Made by a program: the position numbers and the translations under genes | Part shown: positions 26,047 through 34,131 of the stretch, one piece after another | Layout: each line of letters starts with the position of its first letter | How positions within the stretch are numbered: position 1 is the stretch's first letter | Notes under the pieces: generated by a model | Told to the model about the DNA's origin: nothing | The model's database searches: none | The model's input: only the letters and a program-made list of their open reading frames with translations | Assembly: GCA_030602265.1 (NCBI GenBank) | Contig: JAUWAB010000035.1 | Coordinates: 1-40,566 of the forward strand | DNA: 40,566 bases | Direction: 5' to 3' | From: Prolixibacteraceae bacterium | GTDB lineage: Bacteria > Bacteroidota > Bacteroidia > Bacteroidales > Prolixibacteraceae

Positions 26047-27059
26047 CCGGTTCTCCCACATCAAAGGCTATTGAGATTTGCGGACTGAAAGTCGGCTATT
26101 CCCCGGCAAACGGAGAATCTGGTTTTGTCAGGGAAGCCATCAGTTTTTCGGCTTGCGGCGGAGAAATGATTGCCCTGATCGGCCCCAATGGCATTGGAAA
26201 GAGTACTTTGCTGCGCACCATGGCCGGATTCCAGAAAGGACTGGATGGACAAATCCTTTACTACAGGAAACCGGTGGACCGTTTTTCACCTTCAGAATTA
26301 TCCAGGATGCTCAGTTTTGTATCCACTGAAAGTGTCCAGGTTTCTAACCTGAGGGTTGCCGACCTGGTCGCCTACGGACGGTTTCCCTATACCGGGTGGT
26401 TAGGCAGACTGAGTGAAACCGACAGACTTATGGTCTCGGATGCCCTTGAGAAAGTTGGGCTGCTGAAATTTGCCAGAAGAATGGTGACCCAGCTTAGCGA
26501 CGGAGAGCGTCAAAGGGCTCTTATAGCCCGGGCGCTGGCTCAGGATACCCCTTTTATACTGCTTGATGAACCCACCGCTTTCCTGGATGTTAAGAATAAG
26601 TATGAAATCTTTCACCTTTTGCATCAACTGGCCAGGGAGAACAACAAAACCATCATCCTGTCGACCCACGATCTCAATATCGCACTCCGGGAGATGGATA
26701 AATTCTGGATTATGCTGGACTATGAGTCCATTGAAGGCGCTCCAGAAGATGCTGTGCTGAACGGATGGCTCGACCGGCTATTCTCCTCCGGAAATGTTGC
26801 CTTTGATACCAATTCAGGTGATTTTTACTTCAGGAAGGAACATGCCGGAACAGCCTCTGTACAAGGGGATGAACCTGCTTATTCCTGGACGATAAGGGCA
26901 CTCGAAAGGCGAGGTTTTTACTTCACTACCCGCGGAAAGGCCGATCTGCAGATCACCATCAGCAAAGACACCCGGGAAGGAAGTCTAATATGGACAGCAG
27001 AGCGTAACGGACAGACGGTCCGTGTAAACACAATCTATGAACTTTTTAACCGGATCTGA
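26043..27059 (+). CDS. FecE/BtuD-type ABC ATPase with C-terminal extension
   Basis: This 338-residue protein powers the importer by ATP hydrolysis on the inner face of the membrane. It has Walker A GPNGIGKST at 47-55, the Q-loop region at 93-100, the signature LSDGERQR at 151-158, Walker B FILLDEP at 171-177 and the H-loop His at 209. After about residue 250 comes an extra 85-residue domain (LFSSGNVAFDTNSGDFYF ... LERRGFYFT ... IYELFNRI), not present in E. coli BtuD, which is about 250 residues. The extension has alternating beta strands and a helix and may be regulatory. It ends the operon; the following 143 nt hold no clear terminator. Confidence 0.93.
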   Translation: MTGSPTSKAIEICGLKVGYSPANGESGFVREAISFSACGGEMIALIGPNGIGKSTLLRTMAGFQKGLDGQILYYRKPVDRFSPSELSRMLSFVSTESVQVSNLRVADLVAYGRFPYTGWLGRLSETDRLMVSDALEKVGLLKFARRMVTQLSDGERQRALIARALAQDTPFILLDEPTAFLDVKNKYEIFHLLHQLARENNKTIILSTHDLNIALREMDKFWIMLDYESIEGAPEDAVLNGWLDRLFSSGNVAFDTNSGDFYFRKEHAGTASVQGDEPAYSWTIRALERRGFYFTTRGKADLQITISKDTREGSLIWTAERNGQTVRVNTIYELFNRI

Positions 27060-27202
27060 GATCCTTTGAAGCCTTTAATACACACACTCCTGAAATTTAT
27101 TGCAGGCATCAGGAAAATTATCCCGGAAAATCTTTATTTTTTTTTCTCCGGATGCAACATTATGCATCACCATGTCGTCATTGATTCAGAAAACACAGCA
27201 GT

Positions 27203-27757
27203 TTGGAAACAAGTTACCAAAATATCCATCAGGACCTGATTGACAGGTGCCGTCTTGGAGACAGGAAAGCACAAACAGAATTGTACAGGCTGTTTTACAA
27301 AGGCATGTATAATGTCGCTCTCCGGCTGGTCGGAAATCCTGCCGACGCCGAGGATGTCATGCAGGAAGCGTTCCTGAACGCGTTCAGGAAAATAGACACC
27401 TACCAGGGAAAGGTCAGTTTCGGTGCCTGGTTGAAAAGGATAGTGATTAACCGTTCATTGGATTATCTGAAAAAGCGCCGCGTTAAGTTCGAAGAGGTGA
27501 ATGAAAGGTCTGCCGGATCGGAGGACGAAGATTCAGCTTATCACGAGCCGGATGTTAAAATGATCATCAGTGCCATCCAGTCGCTGCCCGACGGATACCG
27601 GGTCGTACTGAGCCTGCACCTTATAGAGGGTTACGATCATGAGGAGATCAGCCAGATACTGAACATCTCCAACTCGGCAAGCCGGACCCAGTACATGCGG
27701 GCCCGAAATAAACTGAAGGAGCTGCTGCGCAACCGTGAACTGTATATTTATAACTGA
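27203..27757 (+). CDS. ECF-type RNA polymerase sigma factor
   Basis: This 184-residue protein directs RNA polymerase to a specific promoter set. Region 2 lies in YNVALRLVGNPADAEDVMQEAF through FGAWLKRIVINRSLDYLKKRR (about 36-95), and region 4 in LPDGYRVVLSLHLIEGYDHEEI through RARNKLKELL (about 125-178), with the helix-turn-helix in HEEISQILNISNSASRTQYM (about 146-165). The only usable start upstream of region 2 is a TTG at 27203; an in-frame stop lies at 27182 and the next ATG is in region 2. It heads a three-gene unit with a probable anti-sigma factor and a DUF4097 protein. Confidence 0.93.
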   Translation: METSYQNIHQDLIDRCRLGDRKAQTELYRLFYKGMYNVALRLVGNPADAEDVMQEAFLNAFRKIDTYQGKVSFGAWLKRIVINRSLDYLKKRRVKFEEVNERSAGSEDEDSAYHEPDVKMIISAIQSLPDGYRVVLSLHLIEGYDHEEISQILNISNSASRTQYMRARNKLKELLRNRELYIYN

Positions 27758-27799
27758 CTGAAGTTTGTCAACTGAAAAAGAAAAGAAAGGATTAAGAAT

Positions 27800-28360
27800 A
27801 TGAATAAGGAAGATAAGTTGGAAAATCTGATCTCAGAAAACCTGGATGTTTTTAATAGCCAGGAACCACCTGAAGGGCATTTCGAACGCTTTGAGGCCAG
27901 ACTGAAAGCTGAGGAAAAGGTACGTTCATTCCAATGGAACAAATTCCTGAAAATTGCTGCGGCGGTTGTGTTTGTCTTTCTTGCCGTAAACCAGGTACGG
28001 ATGTGGCTGGATACTCCAGGGAAAGATCCGGTCACCCTCGCATCCATTTCTCCGGAATATGCCGAAGTCGAGTTCTTTTATACCAGGTCAATCCAGAGTG
28101 GTATAGACTCCTGGAACAGCCTGGCAGCCTCGGGGATAGTTTCGGAGGAGGAAAACCGGTTGATGCAGCAGGAATTTAAGGAGTTTGAACGCCGTTATGA
28201 GGAAATTCAAAGGGAACTGGAGGCGAATCCTTATGATGAACGGGTCATCAACGCCATGCTCGAATATTATCAGGCAAAATTAAACGTGATCAATATGATC
28301 GTAAATAAATTAATGGAAGTCAAACAACAAAAAAACATAAGCCATGAAACAGAAGTTTAG
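27800..28360 (+). CDS. membrane protein, probable anti-sigma factor
   Basis: This 186-residue protein has a cytoplasmic N-terminal segment of about 50 residues (with PPEGHFERFEARLKA, common in sigma-partner proteins of this phylum), one membrane helix at about 51-66 (IAAAVVFVFLAVNQV), and a periplasmic part rich in acidic and helical sequence, likely a coiled coil (about 110-175). Together with its place 42 nt after an ECF sigma gene, this suggests that it holds the sigma factor at the membrane. No zinc-finger motif of the classical anti-sigma type is present. Its last codons overlap the next gene by 17 nt. Confidence 0.65.
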   Translation: MNKEDKLENLISENLDVFNSQEPPEGHFERFEARLKAEEKVRSFQWNKFLKIAAAVVFVFLAVNQVRMWLDTPGKDPVTLASISPEYAEVEFFYTRSIQSGIDSWNSLAASGIVSEEENRLMQQEFKEFERRYEEIQRELEANPYDERVINAMLEYYQAKLNVINMIVNKLMEVKQQKNISHETEV

Positions 28361-29384
28361 ATTGTTCCTGATCGTGCTGGCCGCAACTGTATTGTCGGTT
28401 GCGGTTACAGCCCAGGAGAGTACCAGAAAGTTCAGCAAAAGCTGGCCTGCAGGGGAGGTTGAGACCCTCGAGATCATCAATAAGTTCGGACAGGTTAAAG
28501 TGTCTGATAACGGCAGTGCCCAGGTGACCATTGAGGTGACCGTAACTGCCGAAGGTTCAGAAAGCCGTGCCAGGGCCGTACTGGACGAGATAACCGTAAG
28601 TTTTGGAACATTGGGCAGAAAAGCTACGGCTGAAACCAAATTCGCATCCGGATTTAAATCAAGAAGTAATTTCAGTATTGATTATGTTGTAAACATTCCG
28701 GCTAACAAGAACCTGAATATCAACAACAAGTTCGGAAATGTGGTGGTTCAGAACCTTACGGGCAGGGGAGCCTTCGATATAAGTTACGGAAACCTGACTG
28801 CCGGCAGGATGGAAGGTATCGGGACAGACGGATTTGTACTGAAGCTGGAATACGGTAAGGCAGATATTGAATTATTGAAAGAACCGAGGGTCTACATGGC
28901 CTATGCCAAGCTTTTTCTGAAGTCGGCAGAGAACATGGTCCTGGAATCCAAGTACTCCACCATGGAGTCCGAGCGGATTAATGCCATCAGGATCGATTCC
29001 AGGTATGACACATTCAATTTCGGGTCCGTTTCGGTGGTTGAAGGCGACAGTAAATTCACCAATTACAGGATCGGCACGGTTGAGAAGCGGCTCAGACTGG
29101 TATCCGGGTATGGCGCGGTTCGTGTAGACCATATACCGGCAGAGTTTGAATATATCGATATCAATAACAGTTACGCACAGATTTCCCTGGGAATTGACCC
29201 ATCGGCTGAATACCAGGTTAAAGCTACCTGCGAGTTTTGCAACATCGATTTTCCACAGGCAAATTTCACCGGAAACCGCATGAAGGAAAATACGCGTCAG
29301 ACCATTGATGGCAAGATTTCAGGAGGGAATAAAGGCAGGATCTCGGTGGTCAGTAAATATGGAAATATCCGTCTGGTAAAATAA
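28344..29384 (+). CDS. secreted DUF4097-like beta-solenoid protein
   Basis: This 346-residue protein has a signal peptide (MKQKFRLFLIVLAATVLSVA, cleaved near AQ) and then repeated beta-strand motifs such as NKFGQVKV, NNKFGNVVV, ISYGNLTAG, LEYGKADIEL, SKYSTMESE, SGYGAVRVD and SKYGNIRLV. This is the pattern of DUF4097-family proteins, predicted to form a right-handed beta-helix outside the cytoplasm. It probably senses or marks the envelope state and may feed the sigma/anti-sigma pair encoded with it. It overlaps the anti-sigma gene by 17 nt, which indicates coupled translation. Confidence 0.8.
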   Translation: MKQKFRLFLIVLAATVLSVAVTAQESTRKFSKSWPAGEVETLEIINKFGQVKVSDNGSAQVTIEVTVTAEGSESRARAVLDEITVSFGTLGRKATAETKFASGFKSRSNFSIDYVVNIPANKNLNINNKFGNVVVQNLTGRGAFDISYGNLTAGRMEGIGTDGFVLKLEYGKADIELLKEPRVYMAYAKLFLKSAENMVLESKYSTMESERINAIRIDSRYDTFNFGSVSVVEGDSKFTNYRIGTVEKRLRLVSGYGAVRVDHIPAEFEYIDINNSYAQISLGIDPSAEYQVKATCEFCNIDFPQANFTGNRMKENTRQTIDGKISGGNKGRISVVSKYGNIRLVK

Positions 29385-29443
29385 CTTCGGGAACACCGGC
29401 AGATCGCCGGACCTCCCGTTGAAAAGCAGAGTCTGTATACATT

Positions 29444-29477
29444 TGAACCGGTACCGTTGGTGCCGGTTCATTTATTT
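29444..29477 (+). terminator. intrinsic terminator of the sigma-factor operon
   Basis: TGAACCGG (29444-29451) pairs with CCGGTTCA (29463-29470); the inner bases TACC and GGTG extend the stem to 12 steps with one G-T pair and a 3-nt loop. TTTATTT follows directly. The T tract overlaps the stop codon of the convergent glycosyltransferase gene. Confidence 0.78.
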
Positions 29478-30359
29478 CAGGGAACAGAGGTAGCAGAGGC
29501 GGTAGAGATCAAAAATGCCTATGTTGGGATGAGTTCCCAGCAGATGGCACTCGGCAGGTTTTCTAAGGAGATTAAATATACTTCCTGCAATGCGGTGTAT
29601 CCCGGCTTTTTCAAGCCTGTTCCTTGTCCGGAGTAATCCGGAATGATCCGCAAATTCAGGTTCAGGGACAATTTCCCTGGCGATCTGAAGCAGGTTCTCC
29701 AGTGCAATCCTGGTCTTGGCCAGATAAGCAGCTGAATCCTCCAGTCCGGTGTGAATGACCGGATTGTCGATATGCCTGATGGCAATGCCGGCTTTGGTAA
29801 TGTCGTATCCGAATACCGTATCTTCGTGGCCGTATCGCCTGATCTCCTCCCTGAAAGGATGGGCCAGCAGGTCCTGCTTCCGTACCATAAAATTGTTGGC
29901 TGTAATGGAAAAACCCCTGGCAGCTCTCTGCACGGCTGTCAGCTGCTCCCGCTTCCTTCCGTAAGTCCACCGGAGTGCCGTTCCCGGATCCGGTACCTTG
30001 TCCTCATAAAGGGTCCCTCCGCATATCACCCCGTCAGAAGTCATGGCATCCCTGTAACGCATGATAAATTGTCTGTCGGGCGGTAACGAGTCTGCATCCA
30101 GAAACAGGATACACTCATTATCCGCAAGTCCGCCAAGGTAGTTCCGTATGGCTGACCTGCCCAGGTTAACCCCGGATTCAATGTATCGGACCAGTGGCAA
30201 ATGACTGATCTCACGGTTCATTTGCCGGTAAGCCACATCCGAAAGATCGTCGGCTACCAGAATTTCTGTCACGGTACCCGATATTTCTGACTGCCGGGAA
30301 AGGGCATAGACAAGAGGCCAGACATCAATATTATAAACCGGAATGCAAACCGTCAGCAT
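29472..30359 (-). CDS. family 2 glycosyltransferase
   Basis: This 295-residue protein starts LTVCIPVYNID, the usual opening of a GT-A fold family 2 glycosyltransferase, with ILVADDLSD near 33-41 and the metal- and nucleotide-sugar-binding FLDADS near 86-91. YGHEDTVFGYDI near 176-187 matches the E-D acceptor-side motif of the family. It transfers a sugar to an unknown acceptor in the cytoplasm. The gene is alone on its strand, with no cluster of sugar-biosynthesis genes around it. A weak -7 element (complement of 30377-30384) lies 18-25 nt before the start. Confidence 0.88.
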   Translation of the reverse strand: MLTVCIPVYNIDVWPLVYALSRQSEISGTVTEILVADDLSDVAYRQMNREISHLPLVRYIESGVNLGRSAIRNYLGGLADNECILFLDADSLPPDRQFIMRYRDAMTSDGVICGGTLYEDKVPDPGTALRWTYGRKREQLTAVQRAARGFSITANNFMVRKQDLLAHPFREEIRRYGHEDTVFGYDITKAGIAIRHIDNPVIHTGLEDSAAYLAKTRIALENLLQIAREIVPEPEFADHSGLLRTRNRLEKAGIHRIAGSIFNLLRKPAECHLLGTHPNIGIFDLYRLCYLCSLK

Positions 30360-30519
30360 AAAGTCTCAATTTGGTTCAAATTTAGTTTTAATGAATGAAA
30401 AATCGAGCCTGAGTGTAACACAAATCCTTATTTTTGCACAAAGGCATGTTGAACGTGCAATTTTTTACTGTTGAATGGTTTAATCCGAATATCAGATATT
30501 GATTGTCCTGAAGGTAATT

Positions 30520-31923
30520 ATGAAGTGGTTGGCTGCCATATGGCTTGTTCTGGTTCTGGCTCTCAAAGGGAACGCAGAAGGTTTCGAACTGACCGTCAGG
30601 CTGGCATCGGTTCCTGGAGGACAGGTACTTCTGGCCCATTACTACGGTGCTTCGATACTGGTTGATGATACGATCAGGCTCGATAACAGGGGAGAGGGCT
30701 TGTTGCGGCGGGATACTCTTCTGCCTCAGGGCATCTACAAGATCTATCTTAATCAGGATACCCATTTTGATTTTCTGCTGGGTAAAGACCAGACGCTGAC
30801 CATCTCCAATCCAGACTTCAAAGTTCCGAATATGACCATTGAAGGGGCTGCCGAAAGTTTAGAATTTCTTGCCTACATGAAATGGATCGGCCAGCATCAG
30901 CAAACCAGGAAAAAATTGGAAGACCAGAGATCCGGGGCGGGTGAGGCCGAGATAAAAAAAATTGAGGCGCAGCTCCGGGCACTGACCGAAGAGGTTAAAG
31001 AATACTGGAAAAGAAAATCAGTTGAATATCCGGGATCGTTCCTGGGGGCATTTCTGATGTCCAATTATCAGGAAGAGCTTAATCCGGAAGATATTCCGGA
31101 GAATATAAGAAGCAACGATTCCCTGAACTGGGTTTATCAGTACAACTTCAGAAAGAACAATTACTTTAATTATTTCGATCTGAGGGATGAACGGTTCCTG
31201 TACACGCCATCGATCAAACCCCGCCTTGATACCTATTTTGAAAAGGTGTTGATCCAGATGTATGACTCCGTTAAACCCGCAGCCTATGAAATATTAAGCA
31301 GGGTGGAGCCGTTTCCGCGGATGTACCGTTATGTGGTCAGTTACCTGCTGAACCATTCGATGAACAGCCGGATCATGGGCATGGATGCCCTTTTTGTGGA
31401 TATCGCCCGCGATTATTATTTATCAGGCAAGGCCCCGTGGGCAGATTCCACCACCATTGCCCGGATCAGGGAGAATGTGCTGTTTTTTGAGAATGGACTG
31501 ATCGGGAACCAAGCCCGTGATTTTCAGATGGAGACCTGGACAGGCGAACCCTTTCGTCTCTACCAGCAAAATGCCCGGTACATGATCCTGGTCTTTTATG
31601 AGCCCAATTGCTCACACTGCCGCGAGTACCTGCCCGCACTATATAACGACATCTACCTGAAGTTCAGGGACGATGGTGTGGATGTAACCGCAGTATACGC
31701 AATGGATAACAAGCAGGAGTGGGTCGAATTTATTGAAAAACACCACCTCACCGACTGGCATAATGTATGGGACGAGCATCATCTGACTCGCTTTAAGGTT
31801 CATTACGATACCAGGACTACCCCCGCGGTATATCTTCTGGATAAGGATAAAAAGATCCTGGCCAAAAAATTTACACTGGAATTTCTGCAGGAATATCTTC
31901 CTTTTCTGCTCAGGGGAAACTGA
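30520..31923 (+). CDS. secreted thioredoxin-fold protein (DUF5106/TlpA-like)
   Basis: From the ATG at 30520 this is a 467-residue exported protein: signal peptide (MKWLAAIWLVLVLALKGNA), a beta-rich N-terminal domain resembling DUF4369 (about 20-110), a helical DUF5106-like middle part, and a C-terminal thioredoxin fold. The redox-active motif is CSHC with Cys364 and Cys367, and the cis-Pro is in TTPAVYLLD near 427. In this phylum such proteins are periplasmic thiol-disulfide oxidoreductases that keep exported proteins or haem-maturation partners reduced. A TTG at 30499 would add seven residues in front of the signal peptide and is less likely. TATTTTTG at 30429-30436 is a possible -7 element. 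Confidence 0.85.
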   Translation: MKWLAAIWLVLVLALKGNAEGFELTVRLASVPGGQVLLAHYYGASILVDDTIRLDNRGEGLLRRDTLLPQGIYKIYLNQDTHFDFLLGKDQTLTISNPDFKVPNMTIEGAAESLEFLAYMKWIGQHQQTRKKLEDQRSGAGEAEIKKIEAQLRALTEEVKEYWKRKSVEYPGSFLGAFLMSNYQEELNPEDIPENIRSNDSLNWVYQYNFRKNNYFNYFDLRDERFLYTPSIKPRLDTYFEKVLIQMYDSVKPAAYEILSRVEPFPRMYRYVVSYLLNHSMNSRIMGMDALFVDIARDYYLSGKAPWADSTTIARIRENVLFFENGLIGNQARDFQMETWTGEPFRLYQQNARYMILVFYEPNCSHCREYLPALYNDIYLKFRDDGVDVTAVYAMDNKQEWVEFIEKHHLTDWHNVWDEHHLTRFKVHYDTRTTPAVYLLDKDKKILAKKFTLEFLQEYLPFLLRGN

Positions 31924-31953
31924 TAATCAGGAAATATAGTATTTGCTAAACCA

Positions 31954-32046
31954 TTGAAAGTTTTGAAGAAGTGGTCTTTTTTACTGATTGCCTTACTGAT
32001 CAAGGTATTGGTACATGCACAAGTGTTACGGCACTCTGACCGATGA
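31954..32046 (+). pseudogene. signal-peptide-like remnant of a lost secreted protein
   Basis: Codons from a TTG at 31954 (or 31963) read LKVLKKWSFLLIALLIKVLVH and then AQVLRHSDR before a TGA at 32044-32046. A two-lysine start, an 11- to 13-residue hydrophobic core and an Ala-Gln cleavage site make a convincing Sec signal peptide, yet only nine residues follow. It overlaps the 3' end of the convergent lacI gene by 21 nt. The likely reading is the 5' end of an exported-protein gene truncated when the lacI locus was joined. A chance ORF is possible. Confidence 0.35.
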
Positions 32047-33051
32047 TTCCCTGATGATCAGTTCCGTGGGCATGGTATAGGTCTGGTACTGCATGGCATT
32101 GATTTCCCCTTTGATTTCGGCAATCAGCAGTTCAGCCGAACGGCATCCCATTTCATATCCCGGCTGACTGATGGTGGTAATGGTGGGGGTGATCAGCCCG
32201 CTGAACGGTTCATTGCTGAAACCGACCACTGCAATGTCATCCGGAACCTTGTAGGGAGAATTGCGCAGACTGAGGATGATGCTGAGTGCAGTGGTATCGT
32301 TGGCACAAAAGATGGCATCGGGCAGGGGCTTCAGGGTAAGCAGCTGCCGAATGGCCTCCTCTCCGTCGGCACGGGTAAGCCGGTTGTGCAGGATCCCTCC
32401 GGGAGGCGGCTGGAGCCCGGCTTCGCTGAGGGCTGCCAGATAACCTTTGAGCCGGTTGTCATATATCTGAAGGTGCAAGGGGCCGCTTACATGGGCAATG
32501 TTACGGCATCCCTGGGCAATCAGGTGCTCCGTGGCCGTCCGGCCGCCTGAAAAATCATCCACCACAATCCTGTTCGCGTCGATTTCATCAGTAATTCGGT
32601 CGAAAAAAACCAGGGGTATCCGGCTTTCGGCAAACATACTCAAATGGCGGAAGTTGTGGGTGTCCATGGCAAAGGAAACAATCACCCCGTCGACCCGGCT
32701 GTCGTATAAGGCCCTGGCTAACTGGACTTCCTTCTGGTAGCTGTCGTTCGACTGTGATATGGTAACGGCAAAACCGGCCTTGTAAGCCACTTCCTCGACG
32801 CCGCTGACCACGGAAGAAAAAAAGTGGCGGTTGATATAAGGTACAATTATGCCAATCATATTGGAACGTTTGGTCCGCAGGCTGGAGGCCACCACGTTGG
32901 GGCGATAGCCCATTTCCTCCGCGGTTTTCCGGATTTTTTCGCGGGTCGCGGCACTGATCAGGGGATTATCCTTGAGGGCCCGGCTGACTGTAGATGCCGA
33001 TATGTTCAGGGCTCTCGCAATATCATGAATGGTGGCTTCAGTTCTCTTCAT
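32026..33051 (-). CDS. LacI-family transcriptional regulator of the kdu operon
   Basis: This 341-residue repressor has an N-terminal LacI helix-turn-helix (TIHDIARALNISASTVSRAL, about 7-26), a hinge helix with NVVASSLRTKRSN at about 52-64, and a periplasmic-binding-like effector domain to the C-terminus, including DGVIVSFAMD and the dimer-interface motif near PDAIFCANDTTALS. The gene is divergent from kduI, with the intergenic region holding a large palindrome that is very likely its operator. By analogy with other uronate loci the inducer should be a Kdu-pathway intermediate such as KDG, but this is inference. It probably also represses itself. Confidence 0.93.
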   Translation of the reverse strand: MKRTEATIHDIARALNISASTVSRALKDNPLISAATREKIRKTAEEMGYRPNVVASSLRTKRSNMIGIIVPYINRHFFSSVVSGVEEVAYKAGFAVTISQSNDSYQKEVQLARALYDSRVDGVIVSFAMDTHNFRHLSMFAESRIPLVFFDRITDEIDANRIVVDDFSGGRTATEHLIAQGCRNIAHVSGPLHLQIYDNRLKGYLAALSEAGLQPPPGGILHNRLTRADGEEAIRQLLTLKPLPDAIFCANDTTALSIILSLRNSPYKVPDDIAVVGFSNEPFSGLITPTITTISQPGYEMGCRSAELLIAEIKGEINAMQYQTYTMPTELIIRESSVRVP

Positions 33052-33082
33052 CGGATCAAATTGTAATTTTGACGGTAAAATT

Positions 33083-33128
33083 AATTAAAATTTGTTTATG
33101 CAATCGATTGCATCAACAAATTTTAATT
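33083..33128. promoter_or_regulatory. 46-bp near-perfect palindromic LacI operator
   Basis: The two halves of 33083-33128 are reverse complements around a centre between 33105 and 33106, with only one non-complementary pair (T33097 opposite C33114). The 16-bp core ATGCAATCGATTGCAT (33098-33113) has the central CG step typical of LacI-family sites; flanking AATTAAAATTTGTT and AACAAATTTTAATT arms extend it. It covers the -33 element of kduI, so binding would block transcription. Confidence 0.8.
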
Positions 33129-33138
33129 GCTATCTTTG
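33108..33138 (+). promoter_or_regulatory. kduI promoter (-33 TTG and -7 TATCTTTG)
   Basis: TTG at 33108-33110, a 20-nt spacer, and TATCTTTG at 33131-33138 match the Bacteroidota consensus exactly. The transcript would start near 33145, leaving a leader of about 36 nt before the ATG at 33181. The -33 element lies inside the LacI palindrome. Confidence 0.72.
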
Positions 33139-33180
33139 TATGCATTCATTACATTGAAAATAATTTAAAGCATAAGAGAT

Positions 33181-34023
33181 ATGGCAATAATTTTTGAAGA
33201 GCGTTACAACTATCATCCTGAAGACTTTAAAGGATATGATACGGAACGGATCCGAAAGGAATTTCTGGTAGAAAAGATAATGGACCCGGGTAATATCCGG
33301 CTGGTATATTCCCATATAGAACGGTATATTACCGGGGGCGCTGTGCCCCTTGCCAATGATCTGGTCCTGGAAACAGTCGATGCCCTCAAGGCTGCCCATT
33401 TCCTTGACCGCAGGGAGCTCGGGGTGATTAATGTGGGGAATACCGGTTCCGTCCTGGTAGATGGTACTGAATATGTCCTGAAGTACAAGGAAGCCTTGTA
33501 CGTAGGAAAAGGCGCCAAAAAGGTAATCTTCCATTCTGCAGATCCGGAGAAACCGGCCAGGTTTTATCTCAACTCGGCCCCAGCACACAAAGAACTACCT
33601 ACGGTGCATATTACCCTGGACAAGGCCAATGTGCTTAACCTGGGATCTCTGGAGACTTCCAATGAAAGGCGAATCAATCAGTTGATAATCAACAAACTGG
33701 TAGAAACCTGTCAGTTGCAGATGGGACTGACGGAACTGAAGCCGGGTTCGGTATGGAATACGATGCCACCGCATACCCATTCCCGCCGGAATGAAGTGTA
33801 TTTCTATTTTGAAGTACCTGAAGGACAGGCCATCTGCCATTTTATGGGTCAGCCGCAGGAGACACGCCATATTTGGATGCAGAATGAACAGGCAGTACTG
33901 TCACCCAGCTGGAGCATTCACTCTGCAGCCGGGACATCCAACTATAATTTTATCTGGGGGATGGCCGGCGAAAATCTGGACTATACCGATATGGACGGGA
34001 TCAGGCCGGATGAACTCAGGTAG
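33181..34023 (+). CDS. kduI: 5-keto-4-deoxyuronate isomerase
   Basis: This 280-residue cupin-fold enzyme interconverts 5-keto-4-deoxyuronate and 2,5-diketo-3-deoxygluconate, the step after unsaturated uronates from pectin or glycosaminoglycan lysis have opened. The zinc ligands are in place: His198 and His200 in [10 protein letters not shown], Glu205, and His247 in SWSIHSAAG, each two positions later than in the E. coli enzyme (H196, H198, E203, H245). The length is equal to the family's usual 278-280. It is the first gene of the operon and lies 36 nt after the predicted transcript start. KduD follows after 108 nt. Confidence 0.97.
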   Translation: MAIIFEERYNYHPEDFKGYDTERIRKEFLVEKIMDPGNIRLVYSHIERYITGGAVPLANDLVLETVDALKAAHFLDRRELGVINVGNTGSVLVDGTEYVLKYKEALYVGKGAKKVIFHSADPEKPARFYLNSAPAHKELPTVHITLDKANVLNLGSLETSNERRINQLIINKLVETCQLQMGLTELKPGSVWNTMPPHTHSRRNEVYFYFEVPEGQAICHFMGQPQETRHIWMQNEQAVLSPSWSIHSAAGTSNYNFIWGMAGENLDYTDMDGIRPDELR

Positions 34024-34131
34024 TCAACGGTTATTCCTTTTTCCTGATGCGGTAAAATCCTGGTGCCCGGATGTGGGGATCAGCGACAAGTCAAATCAGT
34101 AAATCGTTTTTTTAATAATAAACCTATTGCA

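Noticed and set aside
30434-30466. TTGCAC/GTGCAA stem followed by T6 before the thioredoxin-like gene
   Set aside because: Six base pairs with a 15-nt loop is a weak terminator, and no upstream plus-strand gene needs one because the sigma operon already ends at 29444-29477.
34063-34131. Longer N-terminus for KduD
   Set aside because: The 23 added residues are unlike the family, and the ATG at 34132 gives the standard SDR start.
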